Shown here one piece after another: positions 46,681 to 53,940 of a stretch of DNA of 64,000 nucleotides (positions are counted from its first letter, which is position 1; each line of letters begins with the position of its first letter). Where the stretch lies: the NCBI RefSeq assembly GCF_016615815.1, contig NZ_CP067112.1:2852001-2916000 (forward strand), given 5' to 3'. Below the pieces are notes generated by a model. That model searched no databases. It was not told where the DNA came from and worked only from the letters and a program-made list of their open reading frames with translations. This DNA is from Luteimonas sp. MC1572 (GTDB taxonomy: Bacteria > Pseudomonadota > Gammaproteobacteria > Xanthomonadales > Xanthomonadaceae). The position numbers and the translations under genes are program-made.

Positions 46681-47289
46681 ATGCCGGCTACGCGCGTTTA
46701 CCTGGTCGACGACAACGACGGCTTCCGCGATTCCACCGCCTGGCTGCTCGAGACCTCGGGCTTCGAAGTGCTGCCGTTCGCGTCCGGCGCCGCATTCCTG
46801 GCGGCCTATGCCGGCAATCGCCACGGCGATGTCGCCGAGTGCCTGGTCTCCGACATCCGCATGCCGGAAATGAGCGGCCTGCAGCTGCAGGACGAACTCA
46901 TCCGCCGCGGCATCCACCTGCCGCTGGTGTTCGTGACCGCGCACGGCGACGTGCCGCTGGCGGTGGAGGCGATGCGCAAGGGCGCGTCGAACTTCCTCGA
47001 GAAGCCGTTCAGCGAGGAGGCGCTGGTGGATGCGTTGCGCACCGCATTTGCCCGGGCACGCAGCCGCGGCAACGGCGGCGGCGCGATGGCCGGCGAACTG
47101 CTCGCCCGCCTCAGCCCGCGCGAACGCCAGGTGCTCGACCTGGTGGTGGCCAGCAAGCCGAACAAGATCATCGCCGACATCCTCGGCATCAGCATCAAGA
47201 CCGTTGAACTGCACAGGGCGAACATGATGGGAAAGCTGGGCGTGCGCTCCGTGCCGGAGCTGATGAAGGTGGCGCTTGGCCACGGTTGA
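46681..47289 (+). CDS. FixJ-type response regulator, T3SS locus
   Basis: 202 residues. The receiver has VYLVDDNDGFRDSTAWLLE, acceptor Asp in CLVSDIRMPEMSGLQLQDEL, FVTAHGDVPLAVEAMRKGA and FLEKPFSEEALV. The LuxR-type helix-turn-helix reads LSPRERQVLDLVVASKPNKI, ADILGISIKTVELHR, NMMGKLGVRSVPEL. It is cognate to the kinase 2 bp upstream and overlaps sctQ by 14 bp, so it is co-expressed with secretion genes. It takes the position that HrpG/HrpX hold in Xanthomonas, neither of which is found here. It is a candidate binder of the TAGGGT box. Confidence 0.9.
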   Translation: MPATRVYLVDDNDGFRDSTAWLLETSGFEVLPFASGAAFLAAYAGNRHGDVAECLVSDIRMPEMSGLQLQDELIRRGIHLPLVFVTAHGDVPLAVEAMRKGASNFLEKPFSEEALVDALRTAFARARSRGNGGGAMAGELLARLSPRERQVLDLVVASKPNKIIADILGISIKTVELHRANMMGKLGVRSVPELMKVALGHG

Positions 47290-48415
47290 GCGCGACGCGC
47301 GCAAGGGCCGCGCGCGCAGCGACAAGGACAAGGTCGCCTCCGCGCCGCCAGCCGCAGTGGAGGCGCGGTCAGCGCGCGGCGTGCTGCCCACCGTGGAAGC
47401 GCCGGTGGCCGAGGCACTGCGTGGCTTCTTCGCCGAGCCGCGCTGGTGGATGCTGGCCGACCGCAGCGCGGTGCAGGTGGCCTGCGCGCGCGCGCCGAGT
47501 GCCGCGTTCGAGATCGACGCCGAAGGCACGCGACTGGCGCTGCACGTGGATGGCGCCGCGGGCGATCCCGATGAGGGACGGCTGCGCTGGAGCGACCGCA
47601 GCGGCCGCGCGCGCGTGCTCGCCTGGAGCCTGGCGCACGAATCGCTGCTGATGCGCTTGAGCGAATGGCTGGGCGTGTCCCTGCTGCCGGTGGTCGACGC
47701 GGCCGAGGGTGGCGACGCCGCCGCGGCACTGGCCACGCCCGGTCTCTGGCTCGACGTTGCCATCGAGGACGACGTTCCCCTGCCGGATGGCGACGTACCC
47801 GCACCGCCGCCGGCACGCGCCAGCGCGCGCCTCTGGCTGCCGGCGGACTGGTTGCATCGCCTGGCCGCGCGCGCCGAACCGGCGCACGCCGAGGATCCGC
47901 CGAAAGGTGCCGGCCGCTGGCGCGCGCTGCCGGTCGCCGTGTCGCTGCTGCTCGCAGCGCCCCCGCTCTCCGCCGGCGACTGGCGCGCGTTGCGCCCGGG
48001 CGACGTGATCGTCGCCGGCCGCAGCAGCCTGCCCAACCTCATCGCGCGCGCCGCCGGCCAGGACTGGCCGCTGGCGTCCGCCGCGGGCGGCTGGTCCGTG
48101 CGCGGCGCACCCACCCCGACTTCCATCTTCCACGAGGACAACACCATGACCGACCACGAGGCCAGCCCGACGGCGACCGACGCCGCGCCAGCCGACCCCG
48201 CGCGTCGCCTGCCGGTGCGCCTGGAATTCGAACTCGGCCGCACCGAACTGAGCGTGGGCGAACTCGCCGACCTGCAGCCCGGCTACGTCTTCCCGCTCGC
48301 CACCGCGCTCGAAGGCGCCAACGTCGCGATCCGCGCCAACGGCCGCGACGTGGGCCGCGGCGAACTGGTCGCCGTCGGCGACACCCTCGGCGTGCGCCTG
48401 GTGTCCTGGAGCTGA
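47276..48415 (+). CDS. sctQ: T3SS C-ring/sorting-platform protein SctQ
   Basis: 379 residues from TTG 47276, overlapping the regulator gene by 14 bp; the first 30 residues are basic and low-complexity. The poorly conserved N-terminal half includes RGFFAEPRWWMLADRSAVQV and LAWSLAHESLLMRLSEWLGV. A first SPOA-like domain lies at about 215-285 (LPVAVSLLLAAPPLSAGDWR, ALRPGDVIVAG). The C-terminal SPOA/FliN domain lies at about 308-379 (LPVRLEFELGRTELSVGELA, VAIRANGRDVGRGELVAVGD). It forms the pods that carry the ATPase complex. An internal start at 48146 probably makes SctQ-C. Confidence 0.88.
   Translation: MATVERDARKGRARSDKDKVASAPPAAVEARSARGVLPTVEAPVAEALRGFFAEPRWWMLADRSAVQVACARAPSAAFEIDAEGTRLALHVDGAAGDPDEGRLRWSDRSGRARVLAWSLAHESLLMRLSEWLGVSLLPVVDAAEGGDAAAALATPGLWLDVAIEDDVPLPDGDVPAPPPARASARLWLPADWLHRLAARAEPAHAEDPPKGAGRWRALPVAVSLLLAAPPLSAGDWRALRPGDVIVAGRSSLPNLIARAAGQDWPLASAAGGWSVRGAPTPTSIFHEDNTMTDHEASPTATDAAPADPARRLPVRLEFELGRTELSVGELADLQPGYVFPLATALEGANVAIRANGRDVGRGELVAVGDTLGVRLVSWS
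48146..48415 (+). CDS. SctQ-C, internal translation product of sctQ
   Basis: Within sctQ and in frame, ATG 48146 (MTDHEASPTATDAAP) is preceded by GAGGACAACACC. It would give an 89-residue protein containing just the C-terminal SPOA domain. YscQ-C, SpaO-C and SsaQ-C arise this way in other systems and form part of the pod. The Ala/Thr/Pro linker at the start of the product matches a natural domain boundary. Confidence 0.6.
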   Translation: MTDHEASPTATDAAPADPARRLPVRLEFELGRTELSVGELADLQPGYVFPLATALEGANVAIRANGRDVGRGELVAVGDTLGVRLVSWS

Positions 48416-48421
48416 CCCGGC

Positions 48422-49489
48422 ATGGACTTCACCACGTTCTCCCCCGCTGTCGTCCTCGTCACCGTGGTGTTCATCGGCCTGGCGCCGTTCGTCGCGGTGA
48501 TGGTGACGTCGTTCACCAAGATCGTGGTGGTGCTGAGCCTGCTGCGCAACGCGCTGGGCCTGCAGCAGGTACCGCCCAACGTGGTCATCAACGGCCTGGC
48601 GATCGTGCTGTCGATCTATGTGATGCATCCGGTGCTGCTCGAGACGCATGCGTCGGTGACCGCCTACATGGAAGGCAAGCCGCCGCCGGCATCGGTGCAG
48701 GCGCAGCTGGAGGCGCGCGCCGCGGGGCGGGCGCAGCGCGCCGCCAACCGCGAGCTCGCTCGCGTCCGCGCGGAACGTGCAGCGGGTGGTCCAGCGGCGA
48801 CGCCTGCGACCACCGCCACCCCGGTGGAGCCGCCGCCCACCAGCCCCGCCGCGGCGGATGCGCTGCGCGCCGAGGCCGAGGCGATGGCTGCAGGCACCGC
48901 GGCCCAGGGCCCTGCGGATCCTGCCAGCGAGGCGCCGCAGGGACCATCGCGCGGTCCGCTGTTCGCGAACGTGCAGAACGGCACCGAGGACCCCGCCGCC
49001 GGCGAAGCGGCGGCCGGCGACGGCGGCCCCGTGGTGGTGACCGCGGTCGGCACGCCACCCGCGAAGCCCGCCACCGACGGTCCGATGGACGCGGCGCGCA
49101 TGCTGGGCATCCTGGATGCCGGCAAGGAGCCGCTGCGCGGCTTCCTGATCAACCATTCCAACGATGCCGAGCGCGCGTTCTTCCTGCGCAGTGCGCAGCG
49201 CCTGATGCCCGCCGACCGCCGCGACGAGCTCGACGTCGACGACTTCATCGTGGTCGTGCCGGCGTTCACCGTGAGCGAGCTCGCGGCGGCGTTCCAGATC
49301 GGCTTCCTGATCTTCCTGCCGTTCCTGGTGATCGACCTGGTGGTGGCCAACATCCTGCTGGCGCTGGGCATGATGATGCTGTCGCCCACCACCATCTCGC
49401 TGCCGTTCAAGCTGCTGCTGTTCGTGCTGATCGACGGCTGGGCCAAGCTGGTGCACGGCCTGGTGCTGACCTACGGGAGCGCCTGGTAG
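48422..49489 (+). CDS. sctR: T3SS export-gate protein SctR with a large insertion
   Basis: 355 residues against about 217 in the family. The N-terminal part (VAVMVTSFTKIVVVLSLLRN, ALGLQQVPPNVVINGLAIVL) and the C-terminal part (FIVVVPAFTVSELAAAFQIG, FLIFLPFLVIDLVVANILLA, LSPTTISLPFKLLLFVLIDG) are canonical SctR/FliP. Between them, at about 84-222 (48671-49088), the periplasmic loop carries some 138 extra residues of Ala/Pro/Arg- and later Glu/Gly-rich low-complexity sequence. The frame is intact with no sign of mobile DNA. The stop overlaps sctS by one base. SctR pentamers form the gate core. Confidence 0.95.
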   Translation: MDFTTFSPAVVLVTVVFIGLAPFVAVMVTSFTKIVVVLSLLRNALGLQQVPPNVVINGLAIVLSIYVMHPVLLETHASVTAYMEGKPPPASVQAQLEARAAGRAQRAANRELARVRAERAAGGPAATPATTATPVEPPPTSPAAADALRAEAEAMAAGTAAQGPADPASEAPQGPSRGPLFANVQNGTEDPAAGEAAAGDGGPVVVTAVGTPPAKPATDGPMDAARMLGILDAGKEPLRGFLINHSNDAERAFFLRSAQRLMPADRRDELDVDDFIVVVPAFTVSELAAAFQIGFLIFLPFLVIDLVVANILLALGMMMLSPTTISLPFKLLLFVLIDGWAKLVHGLVLTYGSAW

Positions 49490-49755
49490 TGAACGAGGTC
49501 CTGGAACTCACCAAGGAGGCGCTGTTCCTGACGATGCTGCTGTCGGGGCCACCGATCGGCGCCGCGGCGCTGGTCGGCCTGGTGATCGCGTTCCTGCAGG
49601 CCGCCACCCAGCTGCAGGAGCAGACGTTCGCCTACGCCTGCAAGTTCCTGGCGATCGTGCTGATGCTGTTCGTGACCGCGGCGCTGATCGGCGGTTCGCT
49701 GTACAGCTATGCGGACCGCATCTTCCGTGATTTCCCGGGACTGGTGCGGCAGTAG
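49489..49755 (+). CDS. sctS: T3SS export-gate protein SctS
   Basis: 88 residues starting GTG 49489, whose first base is the last base of the sctR stop. Two hydrophobic hairpin helices: EALFLTMLLSGPPIGAAALV with GLVIAFLQAATQLQEQTFAY, then FLAIVLMLFVTAALIGGSLY. The sequence QLQEQT is characteristic of SctS/FliQ. Size and order are standard. Confidence 0.96.
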   Translation: MNEVLELTKEALFLTMLLSGPPIGAAALVGLVIAFLQAATQLQEQTFAYACKFLAIVLMLFVTAALIGGSLYSYADRIFRDFPGLVRQ

Positions 49756-49758
49756 CGC

Positions 49759-50541
49759 GTGTTCGACTTCCTCGGCAATCCCCTGCTGGCGCTCGCGCTG
49801 ACGCTGCCGCGCGTGGTGGGCGCGTTCGTCGTGCTGCCGCTGATGACCCAGCAGACCGTGCCGTCGATGGTGCGCAACAGCTTCATGGTCAGCCTGGCGA
49901 TCATCGCGCTCCCAGTGGCGCTGGCCGGCATGCCGATGGAGTCGCTGGGCGCCGCGGAATGGCCGGTGATTGTGCTCAAGGAGCTGTTCATCGGCGTCGC
50001 CATCGGCTTCTGCTTCGGCATCGTGTTCTGGGCGATTGGCGCGGTTGGCAACGTGGTCGACACCCAGGTGGGCATGTCGATGGCATCGGTGTTCGATCCC
50101 ATCCAGGGCCACACCGTCACCCTGCACGGCGAGTTCCTGTCGCAGCTGGCGGCGTGGCTGTTCATGGCCAGCGGCGCGTTCCTGGTGTTCCTCGACCTGC
50201 TGATGTCCAGCTATCTGCTGTGGCCGGTGACCTCGTATTTCCCGAACCTGCCGGCAGCTGGCATGAACCTGTTCGTCGGCCAGTTCAGTTACATGATGAC
50301 GGCGATCCTGGTGATGGCGGCGCCCATCATGGTGATCCTCTTGATCATCGACCTGTCGTTCGGGCTGGTGAACCGCTACGCGCCGCAGCTCAACGTGTTC
50401 GCACTCACCCTGCCGATCAAGGCCTGGTTGGCCACGGCGCTGATCCTGATGCTGCTGGGCGTGTACATCGAGATCGTGCTCGAGCGCCTGGGCAGCAACC
50501 GTTACCTGCTGGGCGTGCTGCAGCAGGCGTTCGGCACCTGA
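49759..50541 (+). CDS. sctT: T3SS export-gate protein SctT
   Basis: 260 residues from GTG 49759 (FDFLGNPLLALALTLPRVVG), 3 bp after sctS. About six to eight membrane segments are seen, with family motifs ELFIGVAIGFCFGIVFWAIG, AVGNVVDTQVGMSMASVFDP and PVTSYFPNLP. It completes the SctRST gate at the tip. It converges with sctU, with 20 bp between stops. Confidence 0.95.
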   Translation: MFDFLGNPLLALALTLPRVVGAFVVLPLMTQQTVPSMVRNSFMVSLAIIALPVALAGMPMESLGAAEWPVIVLKELFIGVAIGFCFGIVFWAIGAVGNVVDTQVGMSMASVFDPIQGHTVTLHGEFLSQLAAWLFMASGAFLVFLDLLMSSYLLWPVTSYFPNLPAAGMNLFVGQFSYMMTAILVMAAPIMVILLIIDLSFGLVNRYAPQLNVFALTLPIKAWLATALILMLLGVYIEIVLERLGSNRYLLGVLQQAFGT

Positions 50542-50561
50542 CCTGACCCGCGCCGCCGGGC

Positions 50562-51620
50562 TCAGTCGCCGCGACGGATGCCCTCGGCCCAGTGCAGGAC
50601 CTCGGCCACGGCGTCGAAGAACTCGCCGCCGATGTACTCGTCCAGCTCGACCTTCTCGTTGAGTCCACGCGCGAGCGGGATGTTCTGCAGGATCGGCACG
50701 CCGGCCTCTTCGGCGGCGCGCTTGATCTCCTCGGCCTGGTGGCCCTCGCCCTTGGCCACGACCACCGGCAGGTCGTTGACCCCCGGCTCGAACTGCAGCG
50801 CGACGGCGATGTGGGTGGGGTTGGTCACGACGACGTTCGATCCTCGTACGGCATTGAGCATGGTCTGCTGCGACCACTCCTGGTGCAACTGCTTGCGGCG
50901 CTGCTTGATGTAGGGGTCGCCCTCGTTCTCCTTGACCTCCTGGCGGATGTCGCGCCGGCTCATGCGCAGCTGCTTGAGGTAGGAAAACTTCTGGTACCAG
51001 GCGTCGAGCACGGACACGAAGAAGAACACGAAGATCGTCCAGATCCCGATGCGCAGCAGCCCGTGCCAGATCGCGGTGGCCATGGCCTCGGGCGGCGCAT
51101 GCGGCAGCAGCAGCAGGCTGTGGCGCATGCCGTACAGCACGAAGCCGCCGATGAAGATCAGTCCCGCGCTCTTGAAGAACGCCTTCACCAGCTCGACCAG
51201 GTTGTCCATGGAGAACATCTTCTTGATGCCCTCGACCGGGTTCAGCTTGGCCAGGTCCGGGGTGAGCTTTTTCATGCTCGCCACCGGCCCCGTCTGCAGG
51301 AACTCGGTCACCAGGCCCAGGAACACCGCCAGCAGCAGCAGCGGCAGGCACAGCCACATCAGGGTCCAGAACGCGAGCATGCCGACGTCGGGAAGCGCCT
51401 CGGCGAACGGGCGGCCGATGGAGGCCACGCTGGCCTCGAACAGCTGGCGCATGCGGTCCCACATGAAGCCCAGCATCATCCAAGCGCCCACCAGCCAGCC
51501 CAGCACCAGCACGGTGCTCGTCAGCTCCTTGCTCTTGGTGACATTGGCGTCCTTGCGCGCGTCGCGCAGCTTCTTCGAGGTGGGCTGCTCGGTCTTGTCG
51601 GCGCCCTGGTCCTTCGCCAT
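50562..51620 (-). CDS. sctU: T3SS autocleaving switch protein SctU
   Basis: 352 residues. It starts MAKDQGADKTEQPTSKKLRD, the conserved N-terminus (ETPTPKK-like in the family). Four membrane segments follow, with KLTPDLAKLNPVEGIKKMFS in the cytoplasmic linker. The autocleavage site NPTH lies in VVVTNPTHIAVALQFEP (about 266). The C-terminus ends AEVLHWAEGIRRGD. Cleavage between Asn and Pro controls the substrate switch with SctP. Unlike in most systems it is not in the sctRST operon but alone on the opposite strand, converging with sctT and 200 bp from the divergent small gene at 51823. Confidence 0.96.
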   Translation of the reverse strand: MAKDQGADKTEQPTSKKLRDARKDANVTKSKELTSTVLVLGWLVGAWMMLGFMWDRMRQLFEASVASIGRPFAEALPDVGMLAFWTLMWLCLPLLLLAVFLGLVTEFLQTGPVASMKKLTPDLAKLNPVEGIKKMFSMDNLVELVKAFFKSAGLIFIGGFVLYGMRHSLLLLPHAPPEAMATAIWHGLLRIGIWTIFVFFFVSVLDAWYQKFSYLKQLRMSRRDIRQEVKENEGDPYIKQRRKQLHQEWSQQTMLNAVRGSNVVVTNPTHIAVALQFEPGVNDLPVVVAKGEGHQAEEIKRAAEEAGVPILQNIPLARGLNEKVELDEYIGGEFFDAVAEVLHWAEGIRRGD

Positions 51621-51737
51621 CCCGTTCCCTGCCTGGTGTGCCGGTGCACGCTAGCATGCGCACGACGACAGGCCCGACGCCCCGTCTTCATGCCACCGTG
51701 GCGGAATTGAACGCCAGCCCGCCAAGCCGTCGCCATC

Positions 51738-51781
51738 TAGGGTTCCCCCGAGCTGGCAGGGCGGGAGCGGCGGCGTAGAGT
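51738..51781 (+). promoter_or_regulatory. TAGGGT-box promoter C
   Basis: TAGGGT (51738-51743), then TCCCCC, 32 nt in all, then TAGAGT (51776-51781); the ATG of the small gene is 41 nt further, at 51823. Confidence 0.5.
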
Positions 51782-51822
51782 TCCGCCATCGCCCCTCGTC
51801 CGTCCAGGATCCACGCAGCGAA

Positions 51823-52140
51823 ATGAGCATCACCGGCCCCGATTCCCGCCTCAACGTCGCGTCCAGCCTGCACCGGATCGACAGCCCGCTCGACGACCTC
51901 CGTCGCCAGCAGGGCCGAGACGCGCACGAGGTACAGGGCACCGCACCGTCGGCCGAAGCCGACGTCGCACGGGCACCGCTCGCCGACGCGGGCGAATACA
52001 TGCTCAACGCTCCGGCGTGGGAGTCCGGCGACGACCGCATGCTGGCCGGCGACCTCGCGCTGGAGTCCAGCCTGGGCGGCATGCCGCTGGCGCAGGCCGC
52101 GGAACACGCCGTCGACGCCGTGCTCGCCGCCTTCGCTTGA
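51823..52140 (+). CDS. small acidic T3SS-associated protein
   Basis: 105 residues, acidic, Ala-rich and helical: MSITGPDSRLNVASSLHRID, then SPLDDLRRQQGRDAH and AEYMLNAPAWESGDD-like segments, ending AAEHAVDAVLAAFA. No signal peptide, no cysteine, no recognised family. It is divergent from sctU and driven by TAGGGT-box promoter C, with only a weak ribosome-binding site. Small acidic proteins at T3SS loci are often chaperones or secreted regulators; either role is possible. Confidence 0.6.
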   Translation: MSITGPDSRLNVASSLHRIDSPLDDLRRQQGRDAHEVQGTAPSAEADVARAPLADAGEYMLNAPAWESGDDRMLAGDLALESSLGGMPLAQAAEHAVDAVLAAFA

Positions 52141-52184
52141 ATCCCGTGCGCGGCAGCGACTGGCTGCCCGCAGCGCCAGGCCGT

Positions 52185-52190
52185 GATAAT
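52185..52190 (+). promoter_or_regulatory. -10 element of the 226-residue gene, near-leaderless
   Basis: GATAAT is followed by 9 nt and ATG 52200, so the leader would be only 2-3 nt. Confidence 0.4.
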
Positions 52191-52199
52191 GCCGGCGAC

Positions 52200-52880
52200 A
52201 TGATCGACCCACTCCCCACGCCTGCCGCCCTGCGAACCGCCGCCGATCGCCTCGTCTCGGCGCTGGCCGCGCATTCCGATGCGGAATACCGGCTGGCCGT
52301 GCTCAAGCGCCTGGTGCGCCGGCTGGGCGAAGAGCAGTACCCGCTGTTCCTTCGCCTGGTGGGCGTGGTGGCCGAAAGCGACGACGAACGCGCGCAGCGC
52401 ATCCTTGCCGAGACCTTCGGCACTGCGCTGCGGCGGATGGACCTGCCCGGCGGCGCGCTGAGCTCATGGGGCGCGACCAGCCTCCCCGACCCGGGCGCGC
52501 CGGTCGCGGCCAGTGCGCTGTCCGGGCATTTCTTCGGTGCCACCCCGCGACGGATGCTCGGACCGGTGGAGTACCTCACGGTCTGGCACCTGCAGCGCAC
52601 CCAGCGCACGGCGCTGTCCGCGGACACGTTCCGCGGCAGCCTGGCGCGCATGATCGCCATGCTCAACCGCAGCGACGAGGCGCGTGCGCTCTACCCGCAG
52701 AAACTTGCCGCCGACGCACAGAACGAGCTCGAGGGCGCCTACACCCGCGCCACGCGCGAGCGCCTGGCGGCGATTGCCGCGGCGTGGGCGGCCGGGGAAC
52801 CGCCCGACAAGGTGGCCGAGGCGGCCATCGACAGCGGCGCCAGCGCCAACCCCCATGGCTGGGTCGTGCGCGACCTCTGA
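52200..52880 (+). CDS. conserved-looking protein of unknown function
   Basis: 226 residues beginning MIDPLPTPAALRTAADRLVS. The first 75 residues are helical (EYRLAVLKRLVRRLGEEQYP, LFLRLVGVVAESDDERAQRI). The middle, with LSGHFFGATPRRMLGPVEYL, TVWHLQRTQRTALSADTFRG and IAMLNRSDEARALYPQKLAA, looks like an ordered domain. No family recognised, no signal peptide. The GATAAT hexamer 9 nt before the ATG suggests independent near-leaderless transcription, so it marks the likely edge of the secretion locus rather than a member of it. Confidence 0.7.
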   Translation: MIDPLPTPAALRTAADRLVSALAAHSDAEYRLAVLKRLVRRLGEEQYPLFLRLVGVVAESDDERAQRILAETFGTALRRMDLPGGALSSWGATSLPDPGAPVAASALSGHFFGATPRRMLGPVEYLTVWHLQRTQRTALSADTFRGSLARMIAMLNRSDEARALYPQKLAADAQNELEGAYTRATRERLAAIAAAWAAGEPPDKVAEAAIDSGASANPHGWVVRDL

Positions 52881-52948
52881 GCCCTTCGCGCTTGCCGCCG
52901 GCGTCGGCCGACGGCCAAGATGGCTCAGCCTCCGGGGAGGGAAGCCGA

Positions 52949-53893
52949 GTGCCGCATCCACGAATCACCCTGCTGCCGCTGCTCGCAGCCGCCGCGCTGG
53001 CCTGTGCGGTTGCCGCCTGCAAGCCCGCACCGCAGGCGCCGGCCACGGCGCCGGTCCGCGGCGACACCAGCCGCCCGGTGCTGGCCGTGCAGCTGCTGAG
53101 CCGGCACCTGCGCGAGGACGACTTCGCCGCCTTCGCCCGTGACGCGGTACCGCCCGCGGTGCACACCCGCCTCGAACAGGCCTGGCGCGATGGCCGCAGC
53201 CGCTGGCCGCTGGACGAACTGCCCTTCAACGACCGCATCCCGTCGGTGCTGGCCGCGCTCGCCGCCCCGGACGCGGAAGCCACCCTGCGCAAGGACTTCG
53301 ACCGTCAGTTCGCCGGTGCCGGCGCCGAGATCCGCGCCGCCGCGACCACGCTGGGCCTGTTTGGCGTGCAGTACGTGGACCACCAGGGTGACTTCAGCCC
53401 GGCCGAACGCGCCCACTACGCGCAACTGGTGACCGCCGTGGCGCGCTGGGCGCAGCGTGCGCCGCTGGCCGAGCGCGAACGCGCGCACGTGGCGATCGCG
53501 CGCCTGGCCACCGCGGCGCGTGCCGTGGAGCTCGCTGACGCCGACGCGGAGGCCTGGTCGGCCGCCGGCATGGATGCCTCGCTGCGCCGCATCGGCACCT
53601 TCAGCGGCGAAGCCAAGGCCGTGCTGGCCGGCTACGGGCTGGCCGTCGACGACAGCCTGGACGCACTGGAGGCCAGCCTGCACATGCAGGCCGGCGACTA
53701 TGCCGAAGTCCGCCTGCGCTACCTGCTCGCCGGCGAGCAGATCGACGCCCTGGTCCCGGTTGAGCGCCTTGGCGGCCAGTGGTACATCAGTGACTTCCTG
53801 CGCCACGCCGAGTCCGCCGCGGGCGTGCCCGCCCGCCCTGCCACCCCGCAGCCGACGGCGCCGCTGCCCGATGGCCCGGCGGCGGCTCCCTGA
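52949..53893 (+). CDS. lipoprotein of unknown function
   Basis: 314 residues from GTG 52949 (GGGAGGG about 9 nt upstream). The signal has lipobox VAAC with lipidated Cys24. A mature, mostly helical, charged domain follows (VQLLSRHLREDDFAAFARDA, RHSRWPLDE-like segments, YVDHQGDFSPAERAHYAQLV) with a more ordered end EQIDALVPVERLGGQWYISD and a Pro-rich tail. No family recognised. It is upstream of plsB but separated by plsB's own -10, so there is no firm functional link. Confidence 0.75.
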   Translation: MPHPRITLLPLLAAAALACAVAACKPAPQAPATAPVRGDTSRPVLAVQLLSRHLREDDFAAFARDAVPPAVHTRLEQAWRDGRSRWPLDELPFNDRIPSVLAALAAPDAEATLRKDFDRQFAGAGAEIRAAATTLGLFGVQYVDHQGDFSPAERAHYAQLVTAVARWAQRAPLAERERAHVAIARLATAARAVELADADAEAWSAAGMDASLRRIGTFSGEAKAVLAGYGLAVDDSLDALEASLHMQAGDYAEVRLRYLLAGEQIDALVPVERLGGQWYISDFLRHAESAAGVPARPATPQPTAPLPDGPAAAP

Positions 53894-53927
53894 AGGCGTG
53901 CGCGACCGGGCAACCGGCGCGCTTGGG

Positions 53928-53933
53928 CATAAT
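53928..53933 (+). promoter_or_regulatory. -10 element of plsB, leaderless type
   Basis: CATAAT is followed by 7 nt and ATG 53941. This supports 53941 rather than the in-frame ATGs at 53923 or 53932, which lie upstream of or within the -10 itself. Confidence 0.5.
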
Positions 53934-53940
53934 GCCGACG

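Noticed and set aside
28613..52140. Interpretation of the locus as a flagellar cluster because of the FliO-like gene
   Set aside because: SctJ with a lipobox, SctD with an FHA-like domain, SctI, SctK, SctL and SctP are non-flagellar types, and no flagellin, hook or FliF genes are present.
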